DNA of 27,504 nt, from the NCBI GenBank assembly GCA_016748015.1, contig JAAOMT010000227.1, positions 92,665-120,168 of the forward strand, read 5' to 3'. Below the pieces are notes generated by a model, which was not told the DNA's origin, did no database searches, and saw only the letters and a list, made by a program, of their open reading frames with translations. The stretch comes from Geosiphon pyriformis (lineage: Eukaryota > Glomeromycota > Glomeromycetes > Archaeosporales > Geosiphonaceae). Every line of letters starts with the position of its first letter. Position 1 is the stretch's first letter. The position numbers and the translations under genes were made by a program. This document shows positions 18,785-27,504 of the stretch, piece by piece.

Positions 18785-19957
18785 TTAGATTTTAGGTGGT
18801 TTATTCTCATAAGACTTCTGTACTTCTTTTAGTTTTTCTCTGGATATCAAACTAATTGGCTTCCAATCTTTATAATAGATTAGGCAGAACTTGCATTTAT
18901 CACTAGAGAAATACAAAAGTTTATCATGCCAGCACCTGGTACAAGGATCATGCCACCAATAACTGTATTTTGTTTTCTTGCCAGGCTTTCTGTTAAAGGT
19001 TCTTCTGAGAATATCATAGTAGAGCCAGCAAATCAGCTTGCTATTTACCATGATTCTTTTTTTATCTACTTTAACATTATCTAATGGCTTATTATTGCTG
19101 GTAAAGATGGTGTAAACAAGTTCAGCAGTTTCTTCTTGTTCTTTTTGTTCATCTTTTTCTTTACTTTCTTTATCATCTGATTCTAATTGCTCTTTTTCTT
19201 GGCTTTGTTTGGGTACTGGAAGAGTTGTCCAATGACAATACTTAACTATGATGAGTTTCTCACCACATCTAATAATCAGTTTACAGAGTTTATAATCAAG
19301 CAAGACTTTTGCTTTTTTGAGCCATTTATTGCCAACTATTATGGTGTATTCTTTTGCTTCAGATACTTTTATGTTAGTTTTAATGCTAATGCCATTGATT
19401 TGGACAGGAACAGCTTTGGCTATGCCCAGACCTTTTTTCTTGTCATCATGTATATTGATTATTGGTCTTGTAGATGGTTCATCAATCTTTCTGCCAATTG
19501 CTTTTAAGAAATGTTTGGCAATGATATTAACAGATGATTCACTGTTCAGAATCAGATTAATAAAATAACCAGCCACTTGGGCTTTACAAATAAGAGGGGT
19601 AACATTGCTGTTGTTAGCAAGTTCAGCTTGGTGTAGGCATTTGTTAGTCTTTAGTGTTTTTTTTTTGGGAATCAAAGATTTGTGAAGGTTTTTTCTAAAT
19701 TGGAGATGGGTTATTAACTGGCCAAAGATAATGTAAGCAAGTGTTTTCATAAGATCTTTGACAGCAGAATATGGTCCAGATTTTTGTACAATTTCTGGGA
19801 GTTTTAACTTTAGAGGATTCTTAAAAACTTTAGTCTTTAGTGACTCATTGTTATCAACAGTTGATTTAAATGTCTTGTTTGAGTTCAGGACAAAATTAAC
19901 CTTGGCTTTCTTCTTCTTTCTTGTTAATTCAGAGGTGTTGATTGCTAGTTTATCCAT
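18785..19957 (-). pseudogene. TE2 aspartic protease with Cys-rich tail
   Basis: A 390-codon block without stops. The N-terminal part is basic. The protease is at residues of about 130-240: AGYFINLILNSESSVNIIAK, where LDSGSS is expected (Asp now Asn, Gly now Glu), then YTIIVGNKWLKKAKVLLDY where GNDWL is expected. An acidic Lys/Glu/Gln run follows (residues 250-280). The C-terminal part has WWHDPCTRCWHDKLLYFSSD and KCKFCLIYYKDW, a CxxC...CxxC module just before RT. The catalytic losses are G-to-A changes. It would process the polyprotein; the Cys module may bind zinc (inference). The start Met at 19957 is uncertain because the frame probably continues from gag. Confidence 0.8.
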
Positions 19958-20055
19958 ATCATGGTCATCATCAGTTAGGTTAAAAGCATAAAAGAGATTT
20001 TTTTCTGGTTGGCTTGCACTCTTATTCTTTGGAGGTGTGTTTACTAGTTTAAAGA

Positions 20056-20250
20056 CTAATAAATAGTGGCTTCAACTAAAGAATTCTCTCCAAAGAAATT
20101 GATGTTGGCATAATTGGGTCTTTGGTTGGAAACATTGTTGTTGATAGTTTTGTTGTTTTGATTGTCATTGTTTCTGGAAGCTGGAAGAGGCAGGAGAAAA
20201 TTGTTACAATCTCTGGAGAAATGTCCAGTTAATCCACAGCAATAACACAC
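20056..20250 (-). pseudogene. TE2 nucleocapsid zinc knuckle
   Basis: CYCCGLTGHFSRDC matches C-x2-C-x4-H-x4-C with every ligand kept, followed by an Asn/Pro-rich tail ending ENSLVEATIY and a stop. It binds element RNA during packaging. It follows the capsid block after a small frame break. Confidence 0.85.
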
Positions 20251-21592
20251 AGATAGGCCATAATTTTGTTGTTTTTAATAAGGGGGTTGTTGGAGTTAAT
20301 TAAAATAGGGTTCAAATCTGAGTTTTTGGAATTGTTGATTCTCTCTGACTGCTTGGACTAAGAGTTCTAGTAACCAGACAAGATTAACTGTGAGTCTATC
20401 TATTAATTGTTCATTTGGATCTTGAGTTTGAACAACAAAAAAAGTAGCAACCATTTGGAGAGCAGAAGCCATAACAGAAGCAGGAGCAAAAACTGGAAGT
20501 GTGGATTTCAGGTGTATCTTTTGGTTGTCTTCAATTTGTTGGACAAGTTCAATGGCCATGCTCATTGTGGGATTGTTTTTCAGGACCAGAAGAGACCAAA
20601 AAGCATAGAACAGATCTGTTTTCAATTTTTTGTAAAAGAATAAATCTTTTGTTCTTTTGTCCAGTTTTTTCCAGAGTCTATTCTTTTAATTAACTTTCTG
20701 ATGGCTTTGGCATATTTGGTTACTACTTTACCAGGACCTTGGGTTTTTTTTTCTAGTTCTATGCACCATTTAGATATCAAAATAAGAATTTTAAATTTTA
20801 TTTCAAACCAGGTAGTAAAAAAGATATTGTTTTCTTCAACATTTGCTGGTGCCCATCTAATGATTTTTTGCTGAGCATTGGCATTGGTTTCTTGTAAGAA
20901 CCAAGTAGCAAAAGAGCCATAAAGATAGCCACCAACAATTTGGAACTTATATTCATTATCATATTAGTTGGCTGTAGCAGCTTTTTCAAAATCATCCAAC
21001 CATTCAATTGGATCTTGTGTATTACCTCTAAACAAGAGTAATGGAGTGTTGTTTCTTTTTTCTAAAGCAGTTTGTATGCCTTGAAAGGCAATTAGAATGT
21101 TCTGTTGCATAGAATCATTAACCATTGGTTCAGGAGTTACTGTTTGAGTAGAGTAGTCTGATTCACTTGAAAAGAAATTAAAAACAGGAGCAGTTTGATA
21201 GCTTTTTTCTTCTGTTTCAAGAGGAGTTTCAGTTAATTGATAAGCAGCAATCCAAATATGGATTTGATGATTCAGATATTCGAAATCAGGGGCTGTTGTT
21301 CAAAGGTTGTGAAATATAAAAGCTGATTGATGCTGTTGTTTTTTTTTTCAAAATTGTCTTCAAAATAAGTTTAATTAAAATAATAAGTTGTATAGGCTGT
21401 ATAGATTTCAGCTGAATGCTTGTTCAGAAACCAGTTCCAAAAGTTTTGGAATTGTCTGCTGGATTGTTCTTTGATAGAAAAGCAAATCAAGCAGGAGGAC
21501 AAAAAATTGAATTCAATAAAGTTTAGATTGTTTTTGTTGTGTGCTTTAAAGTGTTTTTCTGATTGTTGTGGCAGATATAAATAATCACCCAT
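20251..21592 (-). pseudogene. TE2 Gag (capsid), frameshifted
   Basis: ATG at 21592 opens MGDYLYLPQQSEKHFKAHN, a plausible Gag start 53 bp from the LTR edge. The capsid core is at about 21,060-20,700: TQDPIEWLDDFEKAATAN (a TAA replaces Gln) and YKFQIVGGYLYGSFATWFLQ, then WFEIKFKILILISKW. After a shift near 20,630 it continues as LKTDLFYAFWSLLVLKNNP and MASALQMVATFFVVQTQDPN. The WLDDFE...TWFL pattern is that of Gypsy Gag. It forms the particle shell. Several frame breaks make it inactive. Confidence 0.8.
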
Positions 21593-21644
21593 ACAATAAG
21601 AAACAAAGTGGATTTTGACAACTTCACAAAGAACATTACTTTTA

Positions 21645-21673
21645 TATTATGAATTGGAATAACAAGCTAATGG
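21645..21673 (-). repeat. 29-bp stub of the TE2 5' LTR
   Basis: TATTATGAATTGGAATAACA followed by AGCTAATGG matches the edge of the left LTR (TGTTATGGGTTGAAGTAACA, AGCTAACAG at 5358). Similarity ends abruptly at about 21673, where LINE-type sequence starts. The rest of the LTR is not found elsewhere in the window. Confidence 0.65.
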
Positions 21674-21679
21674 ATATAT

Positions 21680-22799
21680 ATTTTAGCTTGATTATATTTT
21701 TTGGTTCTTAATAATAGTTTTCTAAATTTCATTTTTTAATAACCAGTTATGTTTGAAAAATTATTATGTGTAATATTTATGAAATTAACAATTTTGTTAA
21801 ACTGATAGATATAATATATTGACATAAAAAATATATTATTTGGTTTTAATACTTTTAAAAACCAAATTATAGGCCAAAGTTTAATAATATCAAAATTTTT
21901 AAATTAAGTTTTAAATCTAATTACATGGATTTTAGTATTGTAATTATATTAAACAATAATATAGTTAGACATATATATAAAGTTTTAAAAATAGCTAATT
22001 AGTTTATGTATTTATATCTTTTTTTTAAAAAGCTTTTGTTAATTTTTATTATTAGTTTATATACTAAAACTACATTAAACAAAAGATTATTTTATGTTAT
22101 TAGATTAATTTTTTGGTTGTTACTATTATAAACAATAGCTTTTTTGTAATTTTGGGTAAAAATTTTAATAAAAATAGTACTAGCTATAATATAAATTTTA
22201 AAAAGCCTAAAAATTTGAATTGATTTAATTTTTTGATAAATTTTTTTTTGTGATTACTCTATATAATTAAATTCGAAAAAAGTTGAAAAGTATATAGATT
22301 TTATTTTAATAAATAATAATTTTCACAATTTTTTAATTAAGTATAATATTTATTAATTTAATAAATTTTTTGTAATTGATCTTATTATTATATTTATAAA
22401 AATAAATTTAAGAAATTTAGTATATTTTTAATTAAATTTTGTAAACAAACAAATAAATAAAAATAAGTAAAAGTATGTAGTCAAAAGTATTAATAAAAAA
22501 GTTTGAAACAAATTTAAGATATTTTTCTTAGATTTTGCTCTTTAATATATAAATGTTTTTAATAAGTATAAAATTTTAAATAATATTAATAATATATAGT
22601 TTTTGTTATTATAAATAGTATTTTTTGCTATTAATACAATGCTTTTAAAAACTAAGTATAAAACAAAAAGTATAATAAAATAAGTTAATTCTTTTAAATT
22701 TTATTGTTTAAAGTTATTTGTTTCTAAAATTTTATGTTTATTTAAGCTTAATAATATAGATAATTTTAAGTTATTGCTAGAAAAATAGACAAAATTAAA
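21680..22799 (+). pseudogene. Second LINE copy: endonuclease and linker fragment
   Basis: Plus-strand frames give CNIYEINNFVKLIDIIY (about 21,769), SNYMDFSIVIILNNNIVRHI and YKVLKIAN (about 21,921-22,005), and after a frameshift near 22,125 FFVILGKNFNKN (expected VILGGDFNEN). These are the endonuclease blocks also seen in the left LINE. The linker at 22,505-22,795 reads KFKIFFLDFAL, INNI, stop, FLLL, IVFFAINTMLLKTKYKTKSI and LFKLNNIDNFKLLLEK. It ends where element B begins. Active-site Asp/Glu are lost as Asn/Lys. It is even more AT-rich than the left copy. Confidence 0.65.
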
Positions 22800-24063
22800 T
22801 GTAAAAATAGATTAATAAAAAAAATAGTACTTAATAAGTAAGCATATTTACAGAAATATACACATTTTTAAAAAATAAACATATTTTTAGGAAATTACAA
22901 CACATTTTTAAAAACTAGTATAAAAAAAGAGTAGAAATATATAGGATCTTATATAATATAAATTATATATATAGTAAGAATATTAAAAGCAAAAAAAAAC
23001 AGAACAATAACAACTAATTAATAGTTAGCAAATACTTTTTTCTTCAAAAGATAGTTTCTATAACTTGAAGTAAAATTATATTCATATTAATAAAATATCT
23101 ATTATTATTCAATTTATATTATTATTACTTGATTAAAAAATATTAATTATGTTTATACTATTAAAAATCTATACTGATAAAATCTAATACTTAATTATAC
23201 TAGATTAATAGGTCTTAATTATAATTATTAATAAAATACTAATTTTTTATTTCTTTTCATATTTTTTTTATTTTTTTTTATTTTTATTTTTTTGTGATTT
23301 ACTAATTGATTAAAAAATTAAGCAATAAATAATTAATATTAGGATAGTCTGGTAAAAAAATCTGTATAACAAGTGTAAAAAACTTAAGAATAGCTTATTA
23401 AAAGAGCATAACTGTTAAATTAAATTAGTCGCTATTCTAAAGAAAAAAATTCACAAAAAAAACAACCAATTTGAATATCTGTTTATTGTATAAAAAATCA
23501 ACCAAAATCTTTAGATCACAAAATCTTTAGAAATTATTATCATTGATAATTATTAAGTACTAAGTTATGGATTTGTTATTTATTCTAACACCCCAAATAA
23601 TTACTTGTAATATTTAATGTCTCTTATAAAATATAATTTAACAGAAAACCAATATCAATAGCAATTATTCAGAAAAGTAATAGAAACAAACCATTTAAAA
23701 TTTGCCAAATTTTTATTTTAAAAATATCAATAATAGTTAAGATTAAACAACAATTATTTTCCAGCCAAATTAGTTTTTAATTTTTATGTTAATAAAAAAA
23801 TTGTACATTTTTTAAGAAAACAAACAGATTCGAAATCAGTAAGAAAAAATTTCTATAGTGAATTATTTTAATACACTAGTTTACTATTAAATTACAATTT
23901 TGTAACAATTATTATTGAAATCAATTGCAAAATTAAAAGATACATTTAGCAAAAATTCTTAATTATATTTATAAACAAAAACAAAATATAAATATCAATA
24001 AACATATTTAAAATAATATAACTACTTAACTAGAAAAAATTCAGGTATAAATATACAAGTAAA
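22800..24063 (+). mobile_element. Element B: LTR plus gag 5' fragment (sister of A)
   Basis: The LTR is about 22,800-23,612 (start TGTAAAAATAG, end TAATA). U3 has two worn units of about 40 bp (CATATTTACAGAAATATACA..., 22,844-22,925), then a TATATATA-type box near 22,965 and a T-rich tract at 23,255-23,295. The leader and gag N-terminus follow (ETNHLKFAKFLF, LVFNFYVNKK, VRKNFYSELF) to about 24,063, where LINE RNase H wording starts. No pol is present. It aligns with A along its whole length. Confidence 0.65.
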
Positions 24064-25250
24064 CAGTCTGTTCTTTTTAGTTTTAACTAAATTATTAGTT
24101 TTTATTTTGTTTTTTAAGTGTGTTTTTTTTTCTCATGTCAAAATTTTTTCAGATAGCCAAGTTACTATTGATGTTTATTATTTTAAATTGTATTTGTTAA
24201 AACTCAATCTTTAAAATTTTTACTAAATAAAGTGTTATTATATGATTAATATTATTTATAATAAAAGTTTGTTTGTTAAGTACATAAAAATAAAAAAATA
24301 TTTAAAGACTGTAAACAATAAACATACCAATGTTTTAGCAGATTTTACAACTTATTCTGGTTTAATACTTTTTACTAATGTGTTTAAAAGCTATATAATA
24401 GCTGGTAAAAAAACTGTTTTAGATAATATTGTTTAAAAAATCTTATATAAAATGAGTTTTAGTGTCTAATATAGTGAATTTTTTGTATATTAATAACATT
24501 AATTAAGAAACAATAGTCTTAATATAATATTCTAACTTATATATAGCAATTGGTTTTATTAACAAATTCACAACAAGTTTGTATATTTATATTATAAAGA
24601 CTTTGTATTATAAATTACTAATAGTTATTAAAAAAAACTTTATAATAAACATTATCTTAGTGTTTTTTGTATGCATTATAATAAAATTAAATTTTTTAAT
24701 TATAATTTTATCTGTTAAAAAAACAAAGTAGTATAATATAGTTTTTTAATTAAATATTCAATTTTATAATACTCTTTGTTCAATACTAATTTGTTTTTTA
24801 TTATTATTTTTTAAGACTTAATTTTAAGTGCTTTTAATATAAATTTGTATATAGTTTTATGTAAAAGTTTTGTGTTCAAATCATAAATAGTTAAAGTTAA
24901 AATAGTTTTTAAATATACTAAACTGGTTTTTTTTAAAATAATAGATTTTGTGTATAATTTAGTTTTTGGTTATAGAAAGCAAATTTGGTTGTTTATTTTA
25001 AAACTTAGAATAAAATTAAAAAAATTCAGAATTTTGTCAATAAAAATTTCAGCTCTGGTTAATATCAAAAAATTTTTTAATTATATCTTAAGTAAAGGGA
25101 TTTTTTTGTCTAATATTAAGAAAAATTATGTAATTTATTTTAAAAAATAATTTTATTATTTGTTTTTTATTGCTATAAATAATATAGTAAGTATTATAAT
25201 GTTTGTATATTGTAGTTTAAATTGATAAAACAGCTAACTATATATAGTAA
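24064..25250 (+). pseudogene. Second LINE copy: RNase H and C-terminal tail
   Basis: The frame starts LTKLLVFILFFKCVFFSHV and then VKIFSDSQVTIDVYYF (about 24,140), with the RNase HI Asp block. It continues NIIYNKSLFVKYIKIKKYLK, NNKHTNVLADFTTYSGLIL (24,322) and AGKKTVLDNIV. After a worn gap the C-terminal tail reads INLYIVLCKSFVFKS (about 24,840), then VYNLVFGYRKQIWLFILKLR and SNIKKNYVIYFKK (24,947-25,150). From memory the order matches the end of the same LINE family as at 1-3450. The RT that should precede RNase H is absent. Confidence 0.6.
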
Positions 25251-25256
25251 ATATAT

Positions 25257-27000
25257 TATTATTAGCTAAAATTTAAGATATTAATTAATATAAAATTATT
25301 CTTATAATTTTTATTATTAATTAACATATATTATTATTTTAGTAAACTATCTAAATTATTATTTAATTAATAATTTAATTTGTACTAAACACAAATATAA
25401 TTAAATTATATAATATTATTATAAGTAATTATTTGAGTGTTAATACAAATAACAAATTCATAACTTGGTACTTAATAATTTAAGAATGTTAGTACTATTT
25501 GAAGATTTTAATTAAATTTTTTGTATAATAGACAGAGATTCAATAGTAGTCTTTTTGGTTTTATTCATTACCTCTTAGAATTACAATTCTGTCAATTTTT
25601 TTTTTAGCTTGATAGCCAGCAATTCTTTGGTAAGTAATTCTTAATTTTCAAGTGTCTACTCTTTTATTTGAAGTCTTTTACCAAGCAATTCTTGATGTCA
25701 ATAACTTAGCACTTAATTTTTAATCAATTAGTAAACACAAAGAAATAAACAAAAAGAAAATAAAAGAAAATAACAGAAATTTTAAAAAAAGAAAATAAGT
25801 TAAGTGATTAAAGAATTAGTATTCTGTTAATAGCTGTAATCAAAAGCTACTGTTCCAGTGTGGTTAAGTATTAGATATTATTAACATAAAGTGTTAATAA
25901 TAGAAGCTTGGATCAGATTCTCAATTAATTGATAATAACATAAATAAAATGATAACAAATATGATTTTATTTAATATTTGATGTGTTTACTTTTGTTGAT
26001 AGTAACTATTCTTAAAGTGAGTAATGAATAAATAAAAATGGAGATTTCTATTCTGAATAGAATGCTTTTCTTGCTTTCTAATGTTACTGCTATATATACA
26101 TAATTCTCTTTACACAAGAAATTCTTTTTTTTTGTTAGATTTTCTATAAAATCCTTAATTTTCTAAAAGATTCAGGATTTTCTGAGAAATTTTCAACTTT
26201 TTGAAATATCTGAGATTTTCTAAAAAATCTTCTTTTCTTTTTCTTTATTTTAATTGGCTAATTTATTATTATGTATTTTTTTTTTATCAATTATGTATTA
26301 TTTTTCTCTTTTTTTATGTATAATAACATCAAAAATTTATTAAAATATTTAATAATTTAACAAAATATTTAACAGTTTACTAAAATAATTTATAATTTAC
26401 AGAAATAATTTGTTGTTTGATAAAATATATTTTTAGTTTACCAAAATATTAGAAAAAAAATATTAAATTATAGAATAGTATTATAATAAAAAAAGAGCTT
26501 TTTTTTAAAAAAAAAATTTTTGTTAGAATTAATCTTTACTTAAGCTTAAAATATTTTAAAATTAATTAGTTACTAATTTTATTAATTATTAATAATCTTT
26601 AGACTTAAATTTAAAATAACTTTTTTAATACAATTTTTTATTTTTTTTTCTTAATTATATTTTTTTTCATTATTTTTTTTATATTATTAGATAATTTACA
26701 GTCGAAATTTCTTGTAAAAAAATTAATTTTTATAGTAAAGTAACTATATATTAATTAAAAAGCTTATAAATAAGATTTTTTTGTAAAAAAATTGATTTTT
26801 ACTGCAAAGTAATTATACAAGTAATTGATATAAAATTGGCTGGTTTATTATAAATTCAACAGTATATATAGTCCAAAGTATAAAAAAATATTTTAAAAAA
26901 AGAATTAACTTATTAAAAATTTACTGACTTCTATTAACAGTAAAATTAACAGTAAAATAACATTAATAATATTAAAAAAAGAGTAAAAAAACAGCATAAA
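25257..27000 (+). repeat. Second LTR3 copy, interrupted and strongly decayed
   Basis: TATTATTAGCTAAAATTTAAG aligns with the LTR3 start TGTTACCAGACAAAATTAGAG. Alignment continues to 25437, resumes at 26329 (including the short repeat array at 26330-26450 and the two-fold GTAAAGTAACTATA/GCAAAGTAATTATA repeat at 26,735-26,820) and fades near 27,000. Nearly all differences are C-to-T or G-to-A. Confidence 0.75.
25438..26328 (-). repeat. TE1-type solo LTR in inverted orientation inside LTR3
   Basis: On the minus strand it starts TGTTATTATACATA and ends TTAACA. It contains ACTATTGAATCTCTGTC and ATTGACAGAATTGTAATT, a TATATATA box (26091-26098) and AACACTTTATGTTAATA, all in TE1 LTR order. No gag or leader follows. 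Flanks are TTGAG and TCAAA; the uninterrupted LTR3 has TCGAA near this point, so a decayed duplication is possible. Confidence 0.75.
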
Positions 27001-27251
27001 TTATGTTTAATTTAAAATTTTAAGTAATTATATTATATTAAATAGTGTTTAAATTGTATTTATTAATATTAATAAAAAAAATTACAAGATATTAATATTA
27101 CTTATAAATATTTTAAATATTTTTTAATATTTTTAAATTTTTATTATTATTGTTATTTTTTTATTTAAATAATATTATATACAAAAAAAGTTTATAAAAT
27201 TATTATAACATAATTGTACATTAGTATATTTAATATAGGGTGTTTAAAAGT
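27001..27251. other. AT-rich intergenic spacer downstream of the kinase gene
   Basis: Almost pure A/T with no coding signal; presumably the 3' flank and untranslated region of the minus-strand kinase gene. No clear terminator is defined, though AATAAA-like strings occur by chance in such composition. Confidence 0.4.
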
Positions 27252-27504
27252 CTAAGCTTCCATTATAGATAATTGCTCCTCTGGCAAATTAAACCACTCA
27301 TCTTTTAAAGCATCATTTGCAGTCGGTCGACTATTAGGATTTTTGTTCATCAATTTTTCCTTAAACCGTTTAGCGGATGAAGAAAGTGAAATATGGTTGT
27401 AAATTCTAGTATGTTTGAAAAGATTTCCAACCATCCATATATCGCCTGCAGTGCTACAAAAGTCTTCCCCCGATTTATATTCTGGAGCTCCAATAGCCAA
27501 TGAA
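27252..27504 (-). CDS. Protein kinase, C-terminal lobe (partial, 5' end outside window)
   Basis: An open frame enters from the right edge and ends at TAG (27252-27254). It reads IGAPEYKSGEDFC (APE motif closing the activation segment), AGDIWMVGNLF (the D-x-W-x-x-G of subdomain IX), then NKNPNSRPTANDALKDEWF (the conserved Arg of subdomain XI) and a short tail ending SIMEA. These features mark a eukaryotic protein kinase that transfers ATP phosphate to Ser/Thr or Tyr; specificity cannot be judged without the N-lobe and HRD loop. There are no stops, composition is much less AT-biased, and CpG is present, so this is probably a live host gene, resembling the expanded kinase family of Glomeromycotina. 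The first visible codon is internal, not a start. Confidence 0.85.
   Translation of the reverse strand, partial: SLAIGAPEYKSGEDFCSTAGDIWMVGNLFKHTRIYNHISLSSSAKRFKEKLMNKNPNSRPTANDALKDEWFNLPEEQLSIMEA

Larger units (their letters stand above)
5358..21673 (-). mobile_element. TE2: Ty3/Gypsy retrotransposon, split by TE1
   Basis: This minus-strand element reads, from 21,640 downwards: 5' LTR stub, gag, CCHC knuckle, protease with a Cys-rich tail, first half of RT up to 18283. It then resumes at 8976 with the second half of RT, RNase H, integrase, a C-terminal extension and the 3' LTR at 5358-5986. The order RT-RNase H-IN is that of Ty3/Gypsy. TE1 (8977-18278) sits inside the RT codon series. Multiple stops and frameshifts make it inactive. 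The right (5') LTR is reduced to about 29 bp. Confidence 0.85.

Noticed and set aside
20407-20693. Two plus-strand ORFs over the TE2 gag
   Set aside because: They are antisense shadows of the minus-strand Gag capsid block.
1-27250. Alternative genetic code reading TAA/TAG/TGA as amino acids
   Set aside because: All three stops appear and replace Gln, Trp and Arg alike, catalytic residues are lost too, and the kinase frame ends normally at TAG without internal stops.

Overview
The window looks like a repeat-rich, very AT-rich stretch of a fungal genome, most likely an arbuscular mycorrhizal fungus (Glomeromycotina, Rhizophagus/Gigaspora-like). I base this on memory of similar protein families, because no search could be run. 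The reasons are a LINE polyprotein and a dUTPase-bearing Ty3/Gypsy polyprotein of types I associate with those genomes, and a protein-kinase C-lobe of the expanded Glomeromycotina kinase type at the right edge. Almost everything left of position 27,250 is dead transposable-element sequence. The only apparently intact host coding sequence is the partial kinase gene at the right end.

Layout. 1-3450 (minus) is a decayed LINE: N-terminal region, RRM-like fold, zinc knuckle, endonuclease (EEP), linker and start of the reverse transcriptase (RT), cut by the window edge. 3450-4033 is a spacer with a striking 10-bp tandem repeat. 4034-5357 (plus) is element A, an old LTR plus gag 5' fragment. 5358-21673 (minus) is TE2, a Ty3/Gypsy element with gag, zinc knuckle, protease, RT, RNase H and integrase. 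It is split inside RT by TE1 (8977-18278, plus), a younger Ty3/Gypsy element with gag-protease, a Cys-rich domain, dUTPase, RT and RNase H, but no integrase. TE1's 3' LTR is in turn interrupted by a solo LTR of a third family, LTR3 (17088-18069). 21680-22799 (plus) is a second LINE fragment (endonuclease and linker). 22800-24063 is element B, a sister of A. 24064-25250 is LINE RNase H plus C-terminal tail. 25257-27000 is another LTR3 copy, itself interrupted by an inverted TE1-type solo LTR (25438-26328). 27252-27504 (minus) is the kinase end.

Order of events read from the nesting: A was hit by TE2, TE2 by TE1, and TE1 by LTR3. On the right the order is reversed, with a TE1-type LTR inside LTR3. 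TE1 is bounded by a perfect ATGC duplication, and removing it restores the TE2 RT reading frame.

Decay is dominated by C-to-T and G-to-A changes: stops sit where Gln, Trp or Arg are expected, and catalytic Asp, Glu, His, Cys and Gly have become Asn, Lys, Tyr and similar. CpG is nearly absent from the repeats but present in the kinase exon, as expected for cytosine methylation followed by deamination, or a RIP-like process.
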